Origin: UBA2100 sp964399345
GTDB taxonomy: Bacteria; Patescibacteriota; Minisyncoccia; Phycocordibacterales; UBA2100
Assembly: GCA_964399345.1 (NCBI GenBank)
Contig: CAYNQE010000002.1
Coordinates: forward strand, 1 to 64,000
DNA: 64,000 bases
Direction of reading: 5' to 3'
Under the pieces are notes generated by a model. It did not search any database. It saw nothing but the letters and a program-made list of their open reading frames with translations, and had not been told where the DNA came from. This document shows, one piece after another, positions 1 through 8,631 of the stretch. The position numbers and the translations under genes are program-made. Within the stretch, counting starts at the first letter, position 1. Every line of letters begins with the position of its first letter.

Positions 1-387
1 ACTATTTTTCTTCTTTTCTATCATTCTTTCAACAATGACCAAAACTTCTGAAGGTATCGCATTTGCTTTAACAATATGCCCTGCTGCACCTAACTCTCTT
101 GCCCGTTCAAGATCTTCTTTCTCACCTTGGTTTGATAATACAATCCATGCAGCATCTGGTACTAACTTTTTTTCTTTAAGTTGCTTTAATAACTCAAATC
201 CATCCATTTTTGGCATAACTAAATCCATAACAACAGCATCTGGTTCATAACCATCTTCTATTTTAGACAAAGCTTCCTGTGTTCCATTAACTGCCTGAAT
301 AGTGTGGCCGGCTTGAGAAAATTTCAAGGCATACATGTCCAACAAAAACTCATCGTCATCTACAAGTAAAATATTATATTTTTCCAT
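1..387 (-). CDS. Response regulator receiver protein, 3' end beyond the window
   Basis: Translated from the ATG at 387, the open frame gives 129 codons and runs off the left edge without a stop. It is a CheY-like receiver: the acidic pair D10/D11 follows the first beta strand (NILLVDDDE), the likely phospho-acceptor is D55 (AVVMDLVMPKMDG), and the conserved lysine is in GHIVKAN. No output domain is visible up to the edge, and a receiver would be complete at about this length. The start lies 4 bp after the pilB stop, so it probably belongs to the pilus operon and may control pilus function or transcription; that link is inferred from position only. Confidence 0.9.
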   Translation of the reverse strand, partial: MEKYNILLVDDDEFLLDMYALKFSQAGHTIQAVNGTQEALSKIEDGYEPDAVVMDLVMPKMDGFELLKQLKEKKLVPDAAWIVLSNQGEKEDLERARELGAAGHIVKANAIPSEVLVIVERMIEKKKNS

Positions 388-391
388 ATGT

Positions 392-2191
392 TTAGGTTAC
401 CACACTATTAATTTCATCAGCAGAACCAGAACCTTCTGAGCTTGAGGTTATAATTTCCTCTGCCAACAACGCGCCACTTAGTTTATTAGCCTCAGCAAAC
501 GAAACCCTCCCCTTAAATGACTTTATAATTGCATCTTCCTTCATGGTAAGCATTCCATTTCTTCTTGTTATCTCGCTTATCTTGTCTTCAGCTGAATCTG
601 TTAATATTTGACGCTCTAACTCTCCATCCATTGATAATATTTCAAAAACTGCCAATCTTCCTCTTAAGCCGCTTGGGCATTCATCCGTAGGCTTTGATTC
701 AAAAAGAGTTTTTGGAATTTCTGGGCGATATTCCTCTGGTAAATCCGCAAATTGTTTCTCAAGCATCATTCGTGTACTTGCATCAATTTCCTTCTCGTCT
801 TCAGCCCCTTCACATGTCTTTCTAACAAGGCGTTGTGCAACAGCCAAAACAAGAGTTGGCGCAATTAGGTAAGGATCCACCCCCATATCAACAAGTCTTG
901 GAATAACGCCAATTGCTGAGTTTGTGTGAATAGTTGAAAGCACAAGGTGACCAGTTAGTGCGGCTTGGACCGCCAATTTAGCAGTTTCTCCATCTCGAAT
1001 TTCTCCAACCATAATTACATCTGGGTCCTGTCGTAGTGTTGTTCTAAGACCGCTAGCAAAAGTGTAGCCAATCTCAGGCCTTACTTGTGACTGGCTAACT
1101 CCCTCCATAAAGTATTCAACAGGGTCTTCAAGAGAGAGCACATTCTTTGTTTCTCTATCGAGCTCTGCAAGCATTGAATATAGAGTTGTTGATTTACCTG
1201 AACCTGTTGGTCCTGAAATTAGTATCAATCCATGAGGTTTTGCTACCGCTTCCCTTATCTTTCCAAGATGATCTTCTGAAAACCCAATTTCAGAGACTGG
1301 TATAAAACCTCTTTCCCTATCAAGGATTCGCATAACAATCTTTTCCCCATTAGTTGCAGGGAAAGTTGATACACGGAAGTCGATTTTATGCCCTCCTATC
1401 GTTGCTGAAAATCTACCGTCTTGAGGCTTCCTCCTCTCGTCTAGCCTCATTGAAGAAAGTACCTTTATTCTCGCCACAATTGCCTGATGAACTTTAGCAG
1501 GTAGAGTTAGAGAGGTGTGTAATATACCGTCAACTCTAAACCTAACCTTAATTAGCTTGTCCGTGCGCTCAATATGAACGTCTGAAGCCTGTCCGTCTAC
1601 AGCGTAGCGTAGTACGGTTGCAACGATTTTAATAACAGGGGCATCCTCTTTTATAAAAGCCTCCCCGCCACTTTCTTGTTCATTAATTTCTTCCTGAATG
1701 TTTTGCTCATCTTCTGTTAATTCGGTTTCAAGTTCAGTTAGCGCCTGTCCAACCTCACCTCCAAGAGAGTTATACATTTTAAGAACAGCCTGTAGATCAG
1801 CTTCTGAAATTAAAAATACCTTAAAAGGAAGCCCTTTCTTTCTGGTTATAAAATTAAGTGCATCTATTCCTCCAATATTTGAAGGATCAGTCATACCCAC
1901 CTCAAGAACACCGTCGGAAATCGCCAACGGTACCATAGAATAGTGTGTGGCTGACTCCTCAGGAATATTATCCAATATATTAAATGGAATTTGCTCTCCG
2001 CTTAAAACTCTGGTTGGTACTGAAGAACTTCCGGCCTTGGCTGTAAGAATACTTTCTTGAGACACTCCTACTTTTCTCAATACTTCCTCTACTGGTATAC
2101 CTTGAGTTTCTGAATTTTTAAGTACAGTCTCAGCGTCCTCTTTAGAGAGGACCCCTTTCTCAACGAGGCCTTGCATGAGGGAGTTCCCCAT
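392..2191 (-). CDS. pilB: Type IV pilus extension ATPase PilB/GspE family
   Basis: 599 residues. An N-terminal MshEN/T2SSE_N-type domain (about 1-140) precedes the secretion ATPase core. Walker A is GPTGSGKST at about 327-335, the Walker B region is RQDPDVIMVGEIRDGE at about 387-402, and the His box is LTGHLVLSTIHTN at about 412-424. It should be the cytoplasmic hexameric motor that drives pilin polymerisation. The C-terminal tetracysteine zinc motif of PilB/GspE is degenerate: only single cysteines remain (C460 and C505) where CxxC pairs are usual. It is the last assembly gene of the minus-strand pilM-N-O-P-B run. No pilC, pilT or pilin gene is in the window. Confidence 0.95.
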   Translation of the reverse strand: MGNSLMQGLVEKGVLSKEDAETVLKNSETQGIPVEEVLRKVGVSQESILTAKAGSSSVPTRVLSGEQIPFNILDNIPEESATHYSMVPLAISDGVLEVGMTDPSNIGGIDALNFITRKKGLPFKVFLISEADLQAVLKMYNSLGGEVGQALTELETELTEDEQNIQEEINEQESGGEAFIKEDAPVIKIVATVLRYAVDGQASDVHIERTDKLIKVRFRVDGILHTSLTLPAKVHQAIVARIKVLSSMRLDERRKPQDGRFSATIGGHKIDFRVSTFPATNGEKIVMRILDRERGFIPVSEIGFSEDHLGKIREAVAKPHGLILISGPTGSGKSTTLYSMLAELDRETKNVLSLEDPVEYFMEGVSQSQVRPEIGYTFASGLRTTLRQDPDVIMVGEIRDGETAKLAVQAALTGHLVLSTIHTNSAIGVIPRLVDMGVDPYLIAPTLVLAVAQRLVRKTCEGAEDEKEIDASTRMMLEKQFADLPEEYRPEIPKTLFESKPTDECPSGLRGRLAVFEILSMDGELERQILTDSAEDKISEITRRNGMLTMKEDAIIKSFKGRVSFAEANKLSGALLAEEIITSSSEGSGSADEINSVVT

Positions 2192-2197
2192 AGCTAA

Positions 2198-2545
2198 TTA
2201 TTCTTGAAACGGATCGTTAGCCGATACGTCTCCTTCAAAATTTTCCCCTGATGGTAAGAACGGGTTGTCTCGTCCTACTGGCTCTGGAACAATTTGCTTT
2301 CCGAAATCTTGTAACTTACCAAATGCTGGGTTCTCAAAAATCGAACTATCCAATTGAATAGAGCGCATATCTAATAGCAGCCTAAGAATATCTTGATCCA
2401 CCACTACACTTCCTGAATTTCTAGAATTATTTGTGAGCAATTCCGAGCTTGTTTGGCTACCTGAAAGACCAAACCATCCCAGCCCCGCAATTACAACAAT
2501 AAGTATCACTAGAATTATTTTGTTTTCTTTTAGTGTATCTAACAT
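2198..2545 (-). CDS. Small membrane-anchored pilus assembly protein (PilP-like position)
   Basis: 115 residues. One N-terminal transmembrane segment (ILVILIVVIAGLGWFGL, about 11-27) is followed by a short extracytoplasmic part ending in DNPFLP and NDPFQE motifs. The DPF-type ending and the position after pilO and before pilB are what PilP occupies in other type IV pilus clusters, but similarity is too weak to name it firmly. It likely tethers the PilM-N-O alignment complex to another envelope component. Spacing is 6 bp to pilB and 7 bp from pilO. Confidence 0.75.
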   Translation of the reverse strand: MLDTLKENKIILVILIVVIAGLGWFGLSGSQTSSELLTNNSRNSGSVVVDQDILRLLLDMRSIQLDSSIFENPAFGKLQDFGKQIVPEPVGRDNPFLPSGENFEGDVSANDPFQE

Positions 2546-2552
2546 ATAAATA

Positions 2553-3116
2553 TTACGGTAACCAGTAAGTCATTAAAGAAACATTGAATGTGTAGTTATC
2601 TTGAATTTCTGCAGAAAGAGGTTGTATGTTAAGAGATACTAAATCTACAACTCTTAAGCTTGACTCTAGGTCTTTAAGTAGAAGAACAAATTCATCGTAG
2701 GTTGATACAACTTCAAATTGTAATGTTAGAGACTTATACGGCAAATTTTGAGTATCTCCACCGTTTAATACGGACCCATCTTCTCCTTCTTTATTAGGTC
2801 CCTCAACTGAAACGCTCTGTATTCGTATTCCATACTTAGAAGCTATCCCGTCCATATCAAGAACTAATCTAACGTTGTCTACATGATCTGGAAGCATTTT
2901 TTGAAGCCTCTCAACATCTGTTTGAGTAAATAGGTTGTATCTTGAAAGCAGGCTACTCTTTAACTCTTGAATTTCACGAGTCTTGCTAAGTGCCTCATCA
3001 TATTGTGCTACCGTATCCTGGCTATTCTGAACATTATCGTAAGTTGGCCCTACGTAATACACAAAGGTTAGTACCGAAACTATTAAAAATATTACTGATA
3101 GTACTGTTTTTGTCAT
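2553..3116 (-). CDS. pilO: PilO-like type IV pilus alignment protein
   Basis: 187 residues: an N-terminal membrane helix (about 5-24), a coiled-coil region with Asp/Gln/Glu heptads (about 28-65), then a ferredoxin-like alpha/beta domain (about 75-187). This is the bitopic architecture of PilO, which dimerises with PilN and connects the cytoplasmic PilM ring to the envelope. It sits directly between the PilN-like gene (2 bp away) and the PilP-like gene. Assignment rests on architecture and gene order more than on sequence signature. Confidence 0.8.
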   Translation of the reverse strand: MTKTVLSVIFLIVSVLTFVYYVGPTYDNVQNSQDTVAQYDEALSKTREIQELKSSLLSRYNLFTQTDVERLQKMLPDHVDNVRLVLDMDGIASKYGIRIQSVSVEGPNKEGEDGSVLNGGDTQNLPYKSLTLQFEVVSTYDEFVLLLKDLESSLRVVDLVSLNIQPLSAEIQDNYTFNVSLMTYWLP

Positions 3117-3118
3117 AA

Positions 3119-3790
3119 TTACTGTTCTACCTCATTACTTCCACCAAACTCTCCAAAACTCTCTTCAGCGGGCTCCTCTACAGTCTCAGGAACATATTGC
3201 GAAACATTAGTATAATTTATTGCCGAAGGATTAATATTTGCAGTCACCACAAACGAAACCCCATCACTTATTAAGTCAATCTCAGAAAAGATTGGGTTTC
3301 CAATTGCGTTATGTTGTCCAAATACACTAGCCTGAAGTGCTACTCCATTAACACTTCGCGCTTTTCCTTTCATAATTACAACCATTTCGTTTGTAACTCC
3401 TCCAGATGTATATTCAAACGAGTCATACGAAACGGACTTTAAAGTAGTCTCCTGTAAAACTTTAAATATTTCAGACGGTGCAGTGTGATTTGTTAGTACA
3501 GAATTTGCTGCTATTAATCTAGCGTCTAGTCTAAGCAGCTGTTTAACAGAGTCTTCGTCCAATGCCTGACGCGCCCTATTTAATTGTTCTGCCTTTTTAT
3601 CTACATTTGCAGTTAGAAATCTATCGTAAAGAAATACTCCTGCAGCCAAAGCAAGAGAAGCGGCTAGAATAACCACTGTAATTAATATCAAAATATCACC
3701 CCCTCCCCCTGAAGATTTCTTAGGAGTACGTCCAGGCTGACGCGCTGGCATCTTCTCCGGTATGAACGATGATTTTATTTGTGATTCCAT
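3119..3790 (-). CDS. pilN: PilN-like type IV pilus alignment protein
   Basis: 223 residues: a basic, proline-rich cytoplasmic head (about 1-32, probable PilM contact), one transmembrane helix (ILILITVVILAASLALAAG, about 33-51), a coiled coil (about 60-90) and a small alpha/beta domain, then an acidic Glu-rich tail. In known systems the conserved N-terminus of PilN binds the groove of PilM. The gene follows pilM by 17 bp. The acidic tail is longer than usual for PilN. Confidence 0.8.
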   Translation of the reverse strand: MESQIKSSFIPEKMPARQPGRTPKKSSGGGGDILILITVVILAASLALAAGVFLYDRFLTANVDKKAEQLNRARQALDEDSVKQLLRLDARLIAANSVLTNHTAPSEIFKVLQETTLKSVSYDSFEYTSGGVTNEMVVIMKGKARSVNGVALQASVFGQHNAIGNPIFSEIDLISDGVSFVVTANINPSAINYTNVSQYVPETVEEPAEESFGEFGGSNEVEQ

Positions 3791-3807
3791 AAAAAATATT
3801 CAACGAA

Positions 3808-4941
3808 CTATTCCTGCATTTTTCTCAAAGCCATCCCAACCGCAACTGCAAATTCTGGACCTACTTCATTTAGCACTTCTTCAAGAAATGCTGGCGTTTG
3901 TATCTTTTCAAAAGGATTTCCTTTTTCTACTTCAACACTTACTATCTCGCTAATATACTTAGTAAGACCGTGTAATCCTGACCCTCCTCCTGTCAACACA
4001 ATACGAGAAACATTACGCCCATGCTTCTTCTCGTAACTTAATAGTACGCGATTAACATCTGAAAAAATACGCCCTAGTGTTGATAACAAGGCCTGTTTTA
4101 CCTGATTATCTTGTTCTGCGTCTGTACCTTCACGGACCATAAGACCCAAATCTTTCTTCATACGTTCAGCGTGTTCAAAATTCCACCCCAAAGCTCTTGA
4201 AACAGAAAGAGTCATTTCTTGAGAGCCCAAGTTTATAAGATGAGAAAATCGTATAACACCTCTTTCTACAATATATACTTTTGTTGTAGCTGCCCCAATA
4301 TCAACAATCATAATTGGCGCAATTCCGTGTGCTAAAGAAGACCTAACTGCACCAAAAATTTCTAACTCATAGAATCCAACATTTAATCCTGCGGTTTTAG
4401 ATATTGTTTGTAGATTAGTAAGAACTTCATTATGAATCGCAACAAGAAGAACTTCTGTCTTCTTAACATCATCTTTCTCCTCATCATCGCGAGACCATTC
4501 ACTGTTTGATTGATCTTTTGGAATAATAAACCAGTCTAATAGCACTTCGTTTATATTGGCTGGAATATATTTACGAGCCTCCAATGGAATCATTTGAGCA
4601 AGTTGCTCAGCTGGCATATCTGGCATCTCAATTACCGAAGTTAAACTTGAAAGAAATGGTACTGAAACCCCTGCATTTGTTGCAGTAACATTAGATTCAT
4701 TAACTAAATCCGTTAAAGCTTTTCCTCGCTCGGTTGGAGATAGATGTGTTGCTCTACCTACTTCTGTTCCTGAATACGGCCCCAGAGCAATTTCTCCATA
4801 AGTCTCAAGAACGGCCCTTCCCTTTTCCCGACGCAGCTGCACCACTTTAATTGAAGAAGTTCCTATATCCACCCCCAAAACACTGCTTCCACGGGGATTG
4901 CCTTTGCTTAATGAACCAAGAACTTTATCAAAAATGCCCAT
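3808..4941 (-). CDS. pilM: Type IV pilus assembly actin-like ATPase PilM
   Basis: 377 residues of the actin/FtsA superfamily. Phosphate-binding loops are visible: VLGVDIGTSSIKVVQLR near the N-terminus, IMIVDIGAATTKVYIV in the middle and IVLTGGGSGLHG near the C-terminus. PilM is the cytoplasmic ring that recruits PilN. It is the first gene of the minus-strand pilus run, and the start is preceded by AT-rich sequence (TCACTAATAT) with no SD, as for other housekeeping genes here. The next gene is divergent and starts at 4987, so the shared promoter space is only about 45 bp. Confidence 0.93.
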   Translation of the reverse strand: MGIFDKVLGSLSKGNPRGSSVLGVDIGTSSIKVVQLRREKGRAVLETYGEIALGPYSGTEVGRATHLSPTERGKALTDLVNESNVTATNAGVSVPFLSSLTSVIEMPDMPAEQLAQMIPLEARKYIPANINEVLLDWFIIPKDQSNSEWSRDDEEKDDVKKTEVLLVAIHNEVLTNLQTISKTAGLNVGFYELEIFGAVRSSLAHGIAPIMIVDIGAATTKVYIVERGVIRFSHLINLGSQEMTLSVSRALGWNFEHAERMKKDLGLMVREGTDAEQDNQVKQALLSTLGRIFSDVNRVLLSYEKKHGRNVSRIVLTGGGSGLHGLTKYISEIVSVEVEKGNPFEKIQTPAFLEEVLNEVGPEFAVAVGMALRKMQE

Positions 4942-4986
4942 ATATTAGTGATATTGTAGCATGTCTACCTAGGTTACAATTAGGAG

Positions 4987-5574
4987 ATGTTAGAAAAATT
5001 GATACAAATACTGTTTCCTGAGACTAATTACGAAAGAATAGTTTCAAATATTGAATACCTAACTCCAGAGGCTAGTATTGGAAGAGTGGTTACGTGCTGT
5101 GATTATAGAAACAGAGAAGTTAAAGCGGCAATCTCTCTTTTAAAAAGAGGAGTGCGATCAAACTCCGACCAACTTCTCTCAACGCTACTCTACGACGTAC
5201 TACTTGAAGAAGTTTCCGAATATGATTTCTGGGACAGGAAGCAGGTGGTAATAATCCCAATGCCCATTTCTAGCAAAAGAAGAAAGGAGCGTGGGTTCAA
5301 CCAAATGGAGCGAATTTGTGAACTACTACCTTCCCCATTAAAAGAATGTGTTGATACCAAGGTGTTAAAACAAGTCAAGAATGTTCCTATGCAGAAAAAA
5401 CTCTCCCGAAAGGAGAGAATTGAAAATGTTAAGGATATTTTTGAAGTTAGCGGTGACCTAAAAGGAAAAACTGTCATTTTAGTTGACGACGTTTTCACAA
5501 CTGGAGCCACAATGAATGAAGCGATTGAAACTCTTGGATGTAATGTTAAGGCATTTGCACTAGCTCGTGCTTAA
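4987..5574 (+). CDS. ComF-family phosphoribosyltransferase-like protein
   Basis: 195 residues. The C-terminal part carries the PRPP-binding loop of type I phosphoribosyltransferases (VILVDDVFTTGATMNEA), preceded by the ComF/GntX signature IPMPISSKRRKERGFNQ. ComFC proteins act in natural transformation and replication restart, and the window also holds comEC-type genes. The N-terminal four-cysteine zinc finger of ComFC is absent; the only nearby cysteines are an isolated CC pair at about residue 37. The 3' end overlaps the convergent Nudix gene by 15 bp. Confidence 0.85.
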   Translation: MLEKLIQILFPETNYERIVSNIEYLTPEASIGRVVTCCDYRNREVKAAISLLKRGVRSNSDQLLSTLLYDVLLEEVSEYDFWDRKQVVIIPMPISSKRRKERGFNQMERICELLPSPLKECVDTKVLKQVKNVPMQKKLSRKERIENVKDIFEVSGDLKGKTVILVDDVFTTGATMNEAIETLGCNVKAFALARA

Positions 5575-6009
5575 TTTATCTACCATCTCAATTTCCTCAT
5601 AAATTCCTTCAATTAAGTCGTAGTTCCTTGCTTCCTCTAGTGTTACCCAAGCATATTCAACACTGTCTTCATCTAAAATAACTTCCCCACTTAAAAAAGG
5701 CGCGTGATAACTTAAGACTATTACAGGAACCCCGTCTGGGCGTATAAAAGTAATATCCAAGAGAAAGTCGAGTTTCCCAACCTCTAAGTTAGACTCTTCT
5801 TTAATTTCTCTTCGTAGAGAGTTCTCAATTGCACCATACCAATGATCCCCTGTTGTCTTTGGCGTATTTATATAATCTTCTGTCTCGAGTCCTCCACCGG
5901 GAACCGTCCACATATTAGGAAATGCCTTCTTGTTGGGTGCGCGTTTTAATATTAGGTATTTTTTATCCTTATGAATTATTGCAGTTGATGTAATTCGGTG
6001 TAGTTCCAT
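5560..6009 (-). CDS. Nudix hydrolase
   Basis: 149 residues with the Nudix fold. The Nudix box is present but stretched: GGGLE is separated from the REIKEESNLEV helix by an insertion of about 20 residues (roughly 45-65), so the usual GX5E spacing is broken in the linear sequence. The REUXEEXGU-type catalytic glutamates are kept. It probably cleaves a nucleoside diphosphate derivative; the substrate cannot be read from sequence. It is the only gene of its transcription unit and is convergent with the ComF gene. Confidence 0.85.
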   Translation of the reverse strand: MELHRITSTAIIHKDKKYLILKRAPNKKAFPNMWTVPGGGLETEDYINTPKTTGDHWYGAIENSLRREIKEESNLEVGKLDFLLDITFIRPDGVPVIVLSYHAPFLSGEVILDEDSVEYAWVTLEEARNYDLIEGIYEEIEMVDKLSTS

Positions 6010-6031
6010 ATAAACATACTACCAAACAATT

Positions 6032-6121
6032 TGGCGGAGAGAGAGGGATTCGAACCCTCGAGGGAGTTACCCCCCTACATCCTTAGCAGGGATGCGCTTT
6101 CGACCACTCAGCCATCTCTCC
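6032..6121 (-). tRNA. tRNA-Ser (GCT anticodon)
   Basis: Minus-strand cloverleaf with acceptor stem GGAGAGA/TCTCTCC, D arm, anticodon stem CATCC/GGATG with loop CTGCTAA (anticodon GCT, reading AGC/AGU), a long class II variable arm and T loop GTTCGAATC. Discriminator G is at 6035 and CCA is encoded at 6032-6034. The antisense of this tRNA gives the familiar spurious peptide MAEREGFEPSRE, which lengthens a naive recG reading frame. Confidence 0.97.
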
Positions 6122-6159
6122 GTGAGTGCTACGATACCATATTTGATATACTTCAACCA

Positions 6160-8286
6160 ATGAAACCGACAGACAAATTGACCGACCACTTCCGGCTTGT
6201 AAAACAACAAAAGGCAGCTTTAGAGAAGCTAAACATAACTACCTTACAGGACCTTTTGTTCCACTTCCCTAACCGCTATGAAGATGTGGGGGCTGCAAGA
6301 AGAATAATCGACATTAATGGAGACGAGATAGTAACTGTTTATGGAGAACTCTCTAACTTAGAAAAGAAACTAGCATGGAAAACAAAGCGATATATGGTCG
6401 ACGCTACTCTATCTGACGCCACTGGAAGCATAGGGATAAAATGGTTTAACCAACCATACGCCGCAAAGATGTTTGAACACGTAAAGTACGTGAAAGTAAC
6501 TGGAAAACCTACCGGTAAATCTAAAATGTATTTTGCAAATCCAACAATCCACCCAATGCCCTCATTACCTGAAATGGAGAGTCCCGCCGAACTTTTTTCT
6601 GTGTATCCTGAAAGTCGTGGGATAACAAGTAGGTGGATGTATCACACAATTCATAGACTACTAGAAGAAGGTGTTCACGAGGAAATTGAAGACATCATTC
6701 CCAAGAGTATTTTAAAAAAGTACAAACTCCCTTCTATTTCAAGCGCCCTCGTATGGGTTCACACCCCTCAAAAGAAAAAAGACGCCTTCTCTTCAAGAAA
6801 ACGCTTCTCTTTTGAAGAAGTCTTCCTGATCCAAGTAGCACACCAAAAGAACCGTTACGAGAGTACTCAACTTAAGGCTCCACACGTAAGCGCAGACGAA
6901 GACGCCGCACAAAGCTATGTTGACGCACTGCCATACACTCCTACCAAAGCGCAAACTCATTCAATTAAAACTATTCTTGAAGATTTCAAAAGAAATTTTC
7001 CAATGTCTCGCCTATTAGAAGGTGATGTTGGTTCAGGAAAGACAACGGTAGCGGCCGCCACAATGTATTCAATAGCAAGAGGAAGTATTGAAAGTAAAAA
7101 GTACGCAAACCCACAAGTGGCATACATGGTTCCTACTGAAATATTGGCAAAGCAACAGTTTGCAGGATTGATTGAAGCCTTTGAGCACTCACCTATTCCA
7201 ATTGGTCTCATTACAGGAAGTGGCTGCAGAAAATTCCCTTCAAAAGTTAATCCAAAGGAATCAACAAAAATCTCCCGCGCACAGTTAAGCAAGTGGGTTA
7301 AAAACGGAGAGATCCCTATAGTTGTAGGAACCCACGCTCTAATTTCAAAGAATGTAGTCTTTGAAAACCTAGCCTACGTTATCATCGACGAGCAACATCG
7401 TTTTGGAACTAAACAAAGAAAAAAACTTGCACAAAAAGACGGTTCCGCCCCTCACCTACTATCAATGACAGCAACCCCAATTCCAAGAACTCTTGCTCTC
7501 ACCATTTACGGAGACCTAGATCTATCAATTCTTGATGAAAAACCAAAGGGGCGAAAAGAAATACAAACAAAAGTTGTTCCACCAAAGCAACGAGACGAGG
7601 TCTACACCGCCGTACGCAGCGAATTATTAAATGGAAGACAAGCGTACGTAATTTGCCCGCGAATTGACGAGCCTGATCCAGATAAGGCTCTCGCCTTGAG
7701 AGTAAAGTCTGTAAAAGCTGAAGCCAAACGACTTCAAGACGGGCCGTTTTCAGACTACGTTGTAGATATTCTTCACGGAAAAATGACTCCAAAGGAAAAG
7801 GAAGAAGTTATGGACCGTTTTGAAAACAAAGAGGTTGATATATTAATCGCCACCTCAGTAGTTGAAGTTGGTGTTAACGTGCCAAACGCCACCATGATAA
7901 TAATTGAAGGGGCAGAACGTTTCGGGCTTTCACAACTTCATCAACTACGTGGCCGTGTTCAACGCTCAAGCTACCAGCCGTACTGTTACCTTTTCTCAGA
8001 CACTAAAACCCAAACTTCACTTGATAGACTAAAGGCACTTGAAAAGAACTCAGATGGGTTTGCCTTAGCCGAAGAAGACCTAAAGCTTCGTGGAGCAGGT
8101 CAATTAGCAGGAATGCAACAATGGGGAGTCTCCGATATGGGAATGGAAGCTCTACAAAATTTAAAAATGGTTGAAGCTGCAAGAAATGAGGCAACGAAAT
8201 TAATTGAAAGGGATCCTGGACTAAAAAAACACGAACTCATTGCAGAAAGAATCCAAGAAAAGCTCTCGGATTTACACATGGAATAG
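6160..8286 (+). CDS. recG: ATP-dependent DNA helicase RecG
   Basis: 708 residues from the ATG at 6160. An upstream in-frame start at 6031 is rejected because it lies in the antisense of the tRNA-Ser gene. An OB-type wedge domain (about 60-170) precedes the SF2 motor: Walker A GDVGSGKTT at about 286-294, DEQH box at about 410-413, motif III SMTATPIPR at about 436. The C-terminal helicase half has VVEVGVNVP and QLRGRVQRS. RecG remodels stalled replication forks and Holliday junctions. Length is near the family norm. Confidence 0.96.
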   Translation: MKPTDKLTDHFRLVKQQKAALEKLNITTLQDLLFHFPNRYEDVGAARRIIDINGDEIVTVYGELSNLEKKLAWKTKRYMVDATLSDATGSIGIKWFNQPYAAKMFEHVKYVKVTGKPTGKSKMYFANPTIHPMPSLPEMESPAELFSVYPESRGITSRWMYHTIHRLLEEGVHEEIEDIIPKSILKKYKLPSISSALVWVHTPQKKKDAFSSRKRFSFEEVFLIQVAHQKNRYESTQLKAPHVSADEDAAQSYVDALPYTPTKAQTHSIKTILEDFKRNFPMSRLLEGDVGSGKTTVAAATMYSIARGSIESKKYANPQVAYMVPTEILAKQQFAGLIEAFEHSPIPIGLITGSGCRKFPSKVNPKESTKISRAQLSKWVKNGEIPIVVGTHALISKNVVFENLAYVIIDEQHRFGTKQRKKLAQKDGSAPHLLSMTATPIPRTLALTIYGDLDLSILDEKPKGRKEIQTKVVPPKQRDEVYTAVRSELLNGRQAYVICPRIDEPDPDKALALRVKSVKAEAKRLQDGPFSDYVVDILHGKMTPKEKEEVMDRFENKEVDILIATSVVEVGVNVPNATMIIIEGAERFGLSQLHQLRGRVQRSSYQPYCYLFSDTKTQTSLDRLKALEKNSDGFALAEEDLKLRGAGQLAGMQQWGVSDMGMEALQNLKMVEAARNEATKLIERDPGLKKHELIAERIQEKLSDLHME

Positions 8287-8311
8287 TGTATACTCGAAAA
8301 TAGGAGGTACT

Positions 8312-8422
8312 ATGGATCAATTTAATTTAATCCTTGGCGGAGTAATCTGCTTAGGAATCGGCTTTTTAATTCGCGGCATATACGGTCAAATTAAAAAGAC
8401 AAAAATCCGAAGAGCGGGGTGA
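8312..8422 (+). CDS. Small membrane protein with strong SD, unknown function
   Basis: 36 residues: MDQFNLILGGV..., one transmembrane helix (about 5-24) and a basic tail (KKTKIRR). The start is set by TAGGAGGTAC five to eleven bases upstream of the ATG, a near-perfect SD that is rare among the larger genes here. It lies 25 bp after recG and 4 bp before another small membrane protein. Together they form a mini-operon closed by a GC-rich terminator. I do not recognise the family. Confidence 0.6.
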   Translation: MDQFNLILGGVICLGIGFLIRGIYGQIKKTKIRRAG

Positions 8423-8426
8423 CAAA

Positions 8427-8603
8427 ATGAATGAGATGCTACTGATTGCTTTCGCCACACTTGTGATGATAACATGCATTGCAAGCTGGATTGCGCTGAG
8501 AAAATTCAACAGCTTTTTGAGTGAATTACACAGAAAGCTTGTGAAACTTTCAATCCAATTCGAAGAAATAACGAAGCAATTGGAAAAAGACCTTGCAAAA
8601 TAA
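8427..8603 (+). CDS. Small membrane protein with coiled-coil tail, unknown function
   Basis: 58 residues. An N-terminal transmembrane helix (LLIAFATLVMITCIASWIAL, about 5-24) is followed by a charged amphipathic helix (SELHRKLVKLSIQFEE...) likely to form a coiled coil. The preceding AGAGCGGGGTGACAAA gives a moderate SD that overlaps the stop region of the 36-residue gene, so translation is probably coupled. The stop lies 2 bp before the terminator hairpin. It resembles short holin- or YtxH-like membrane proteins only in outline. Confidence 0.6.
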   Translation: MNEMLLIAFATLVMITCIASWIALRKFNSFLSELHRKLVKLSIQFEEITKQLEKDLAK

Positions 8604-8605
8604 TG

Positions 8606-8628
8606 AAGGGCCCGTCACCGGGCCCTTT
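8606..8628. terminator. Rho-independent terminator, possibly bidirectional
   Basis: AAGGGCCCG, loop TCAC, CGGGCCCTT, then a short T stretch on the plus strand. It closes the two small plus-strand genes and faces the 3' end of the minus-strand gene at 8632. Confidence 0.85.
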
Positions 8629-8631
8629 AAG

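Noticed and set aside
6031..6159. N-terminal extension of recG beginning MAEREGFEPS
   Set aside because: It is the antisense of the tRNA-Ser gene, a well-known artefact; the RecG homology starts after ATG 6160.
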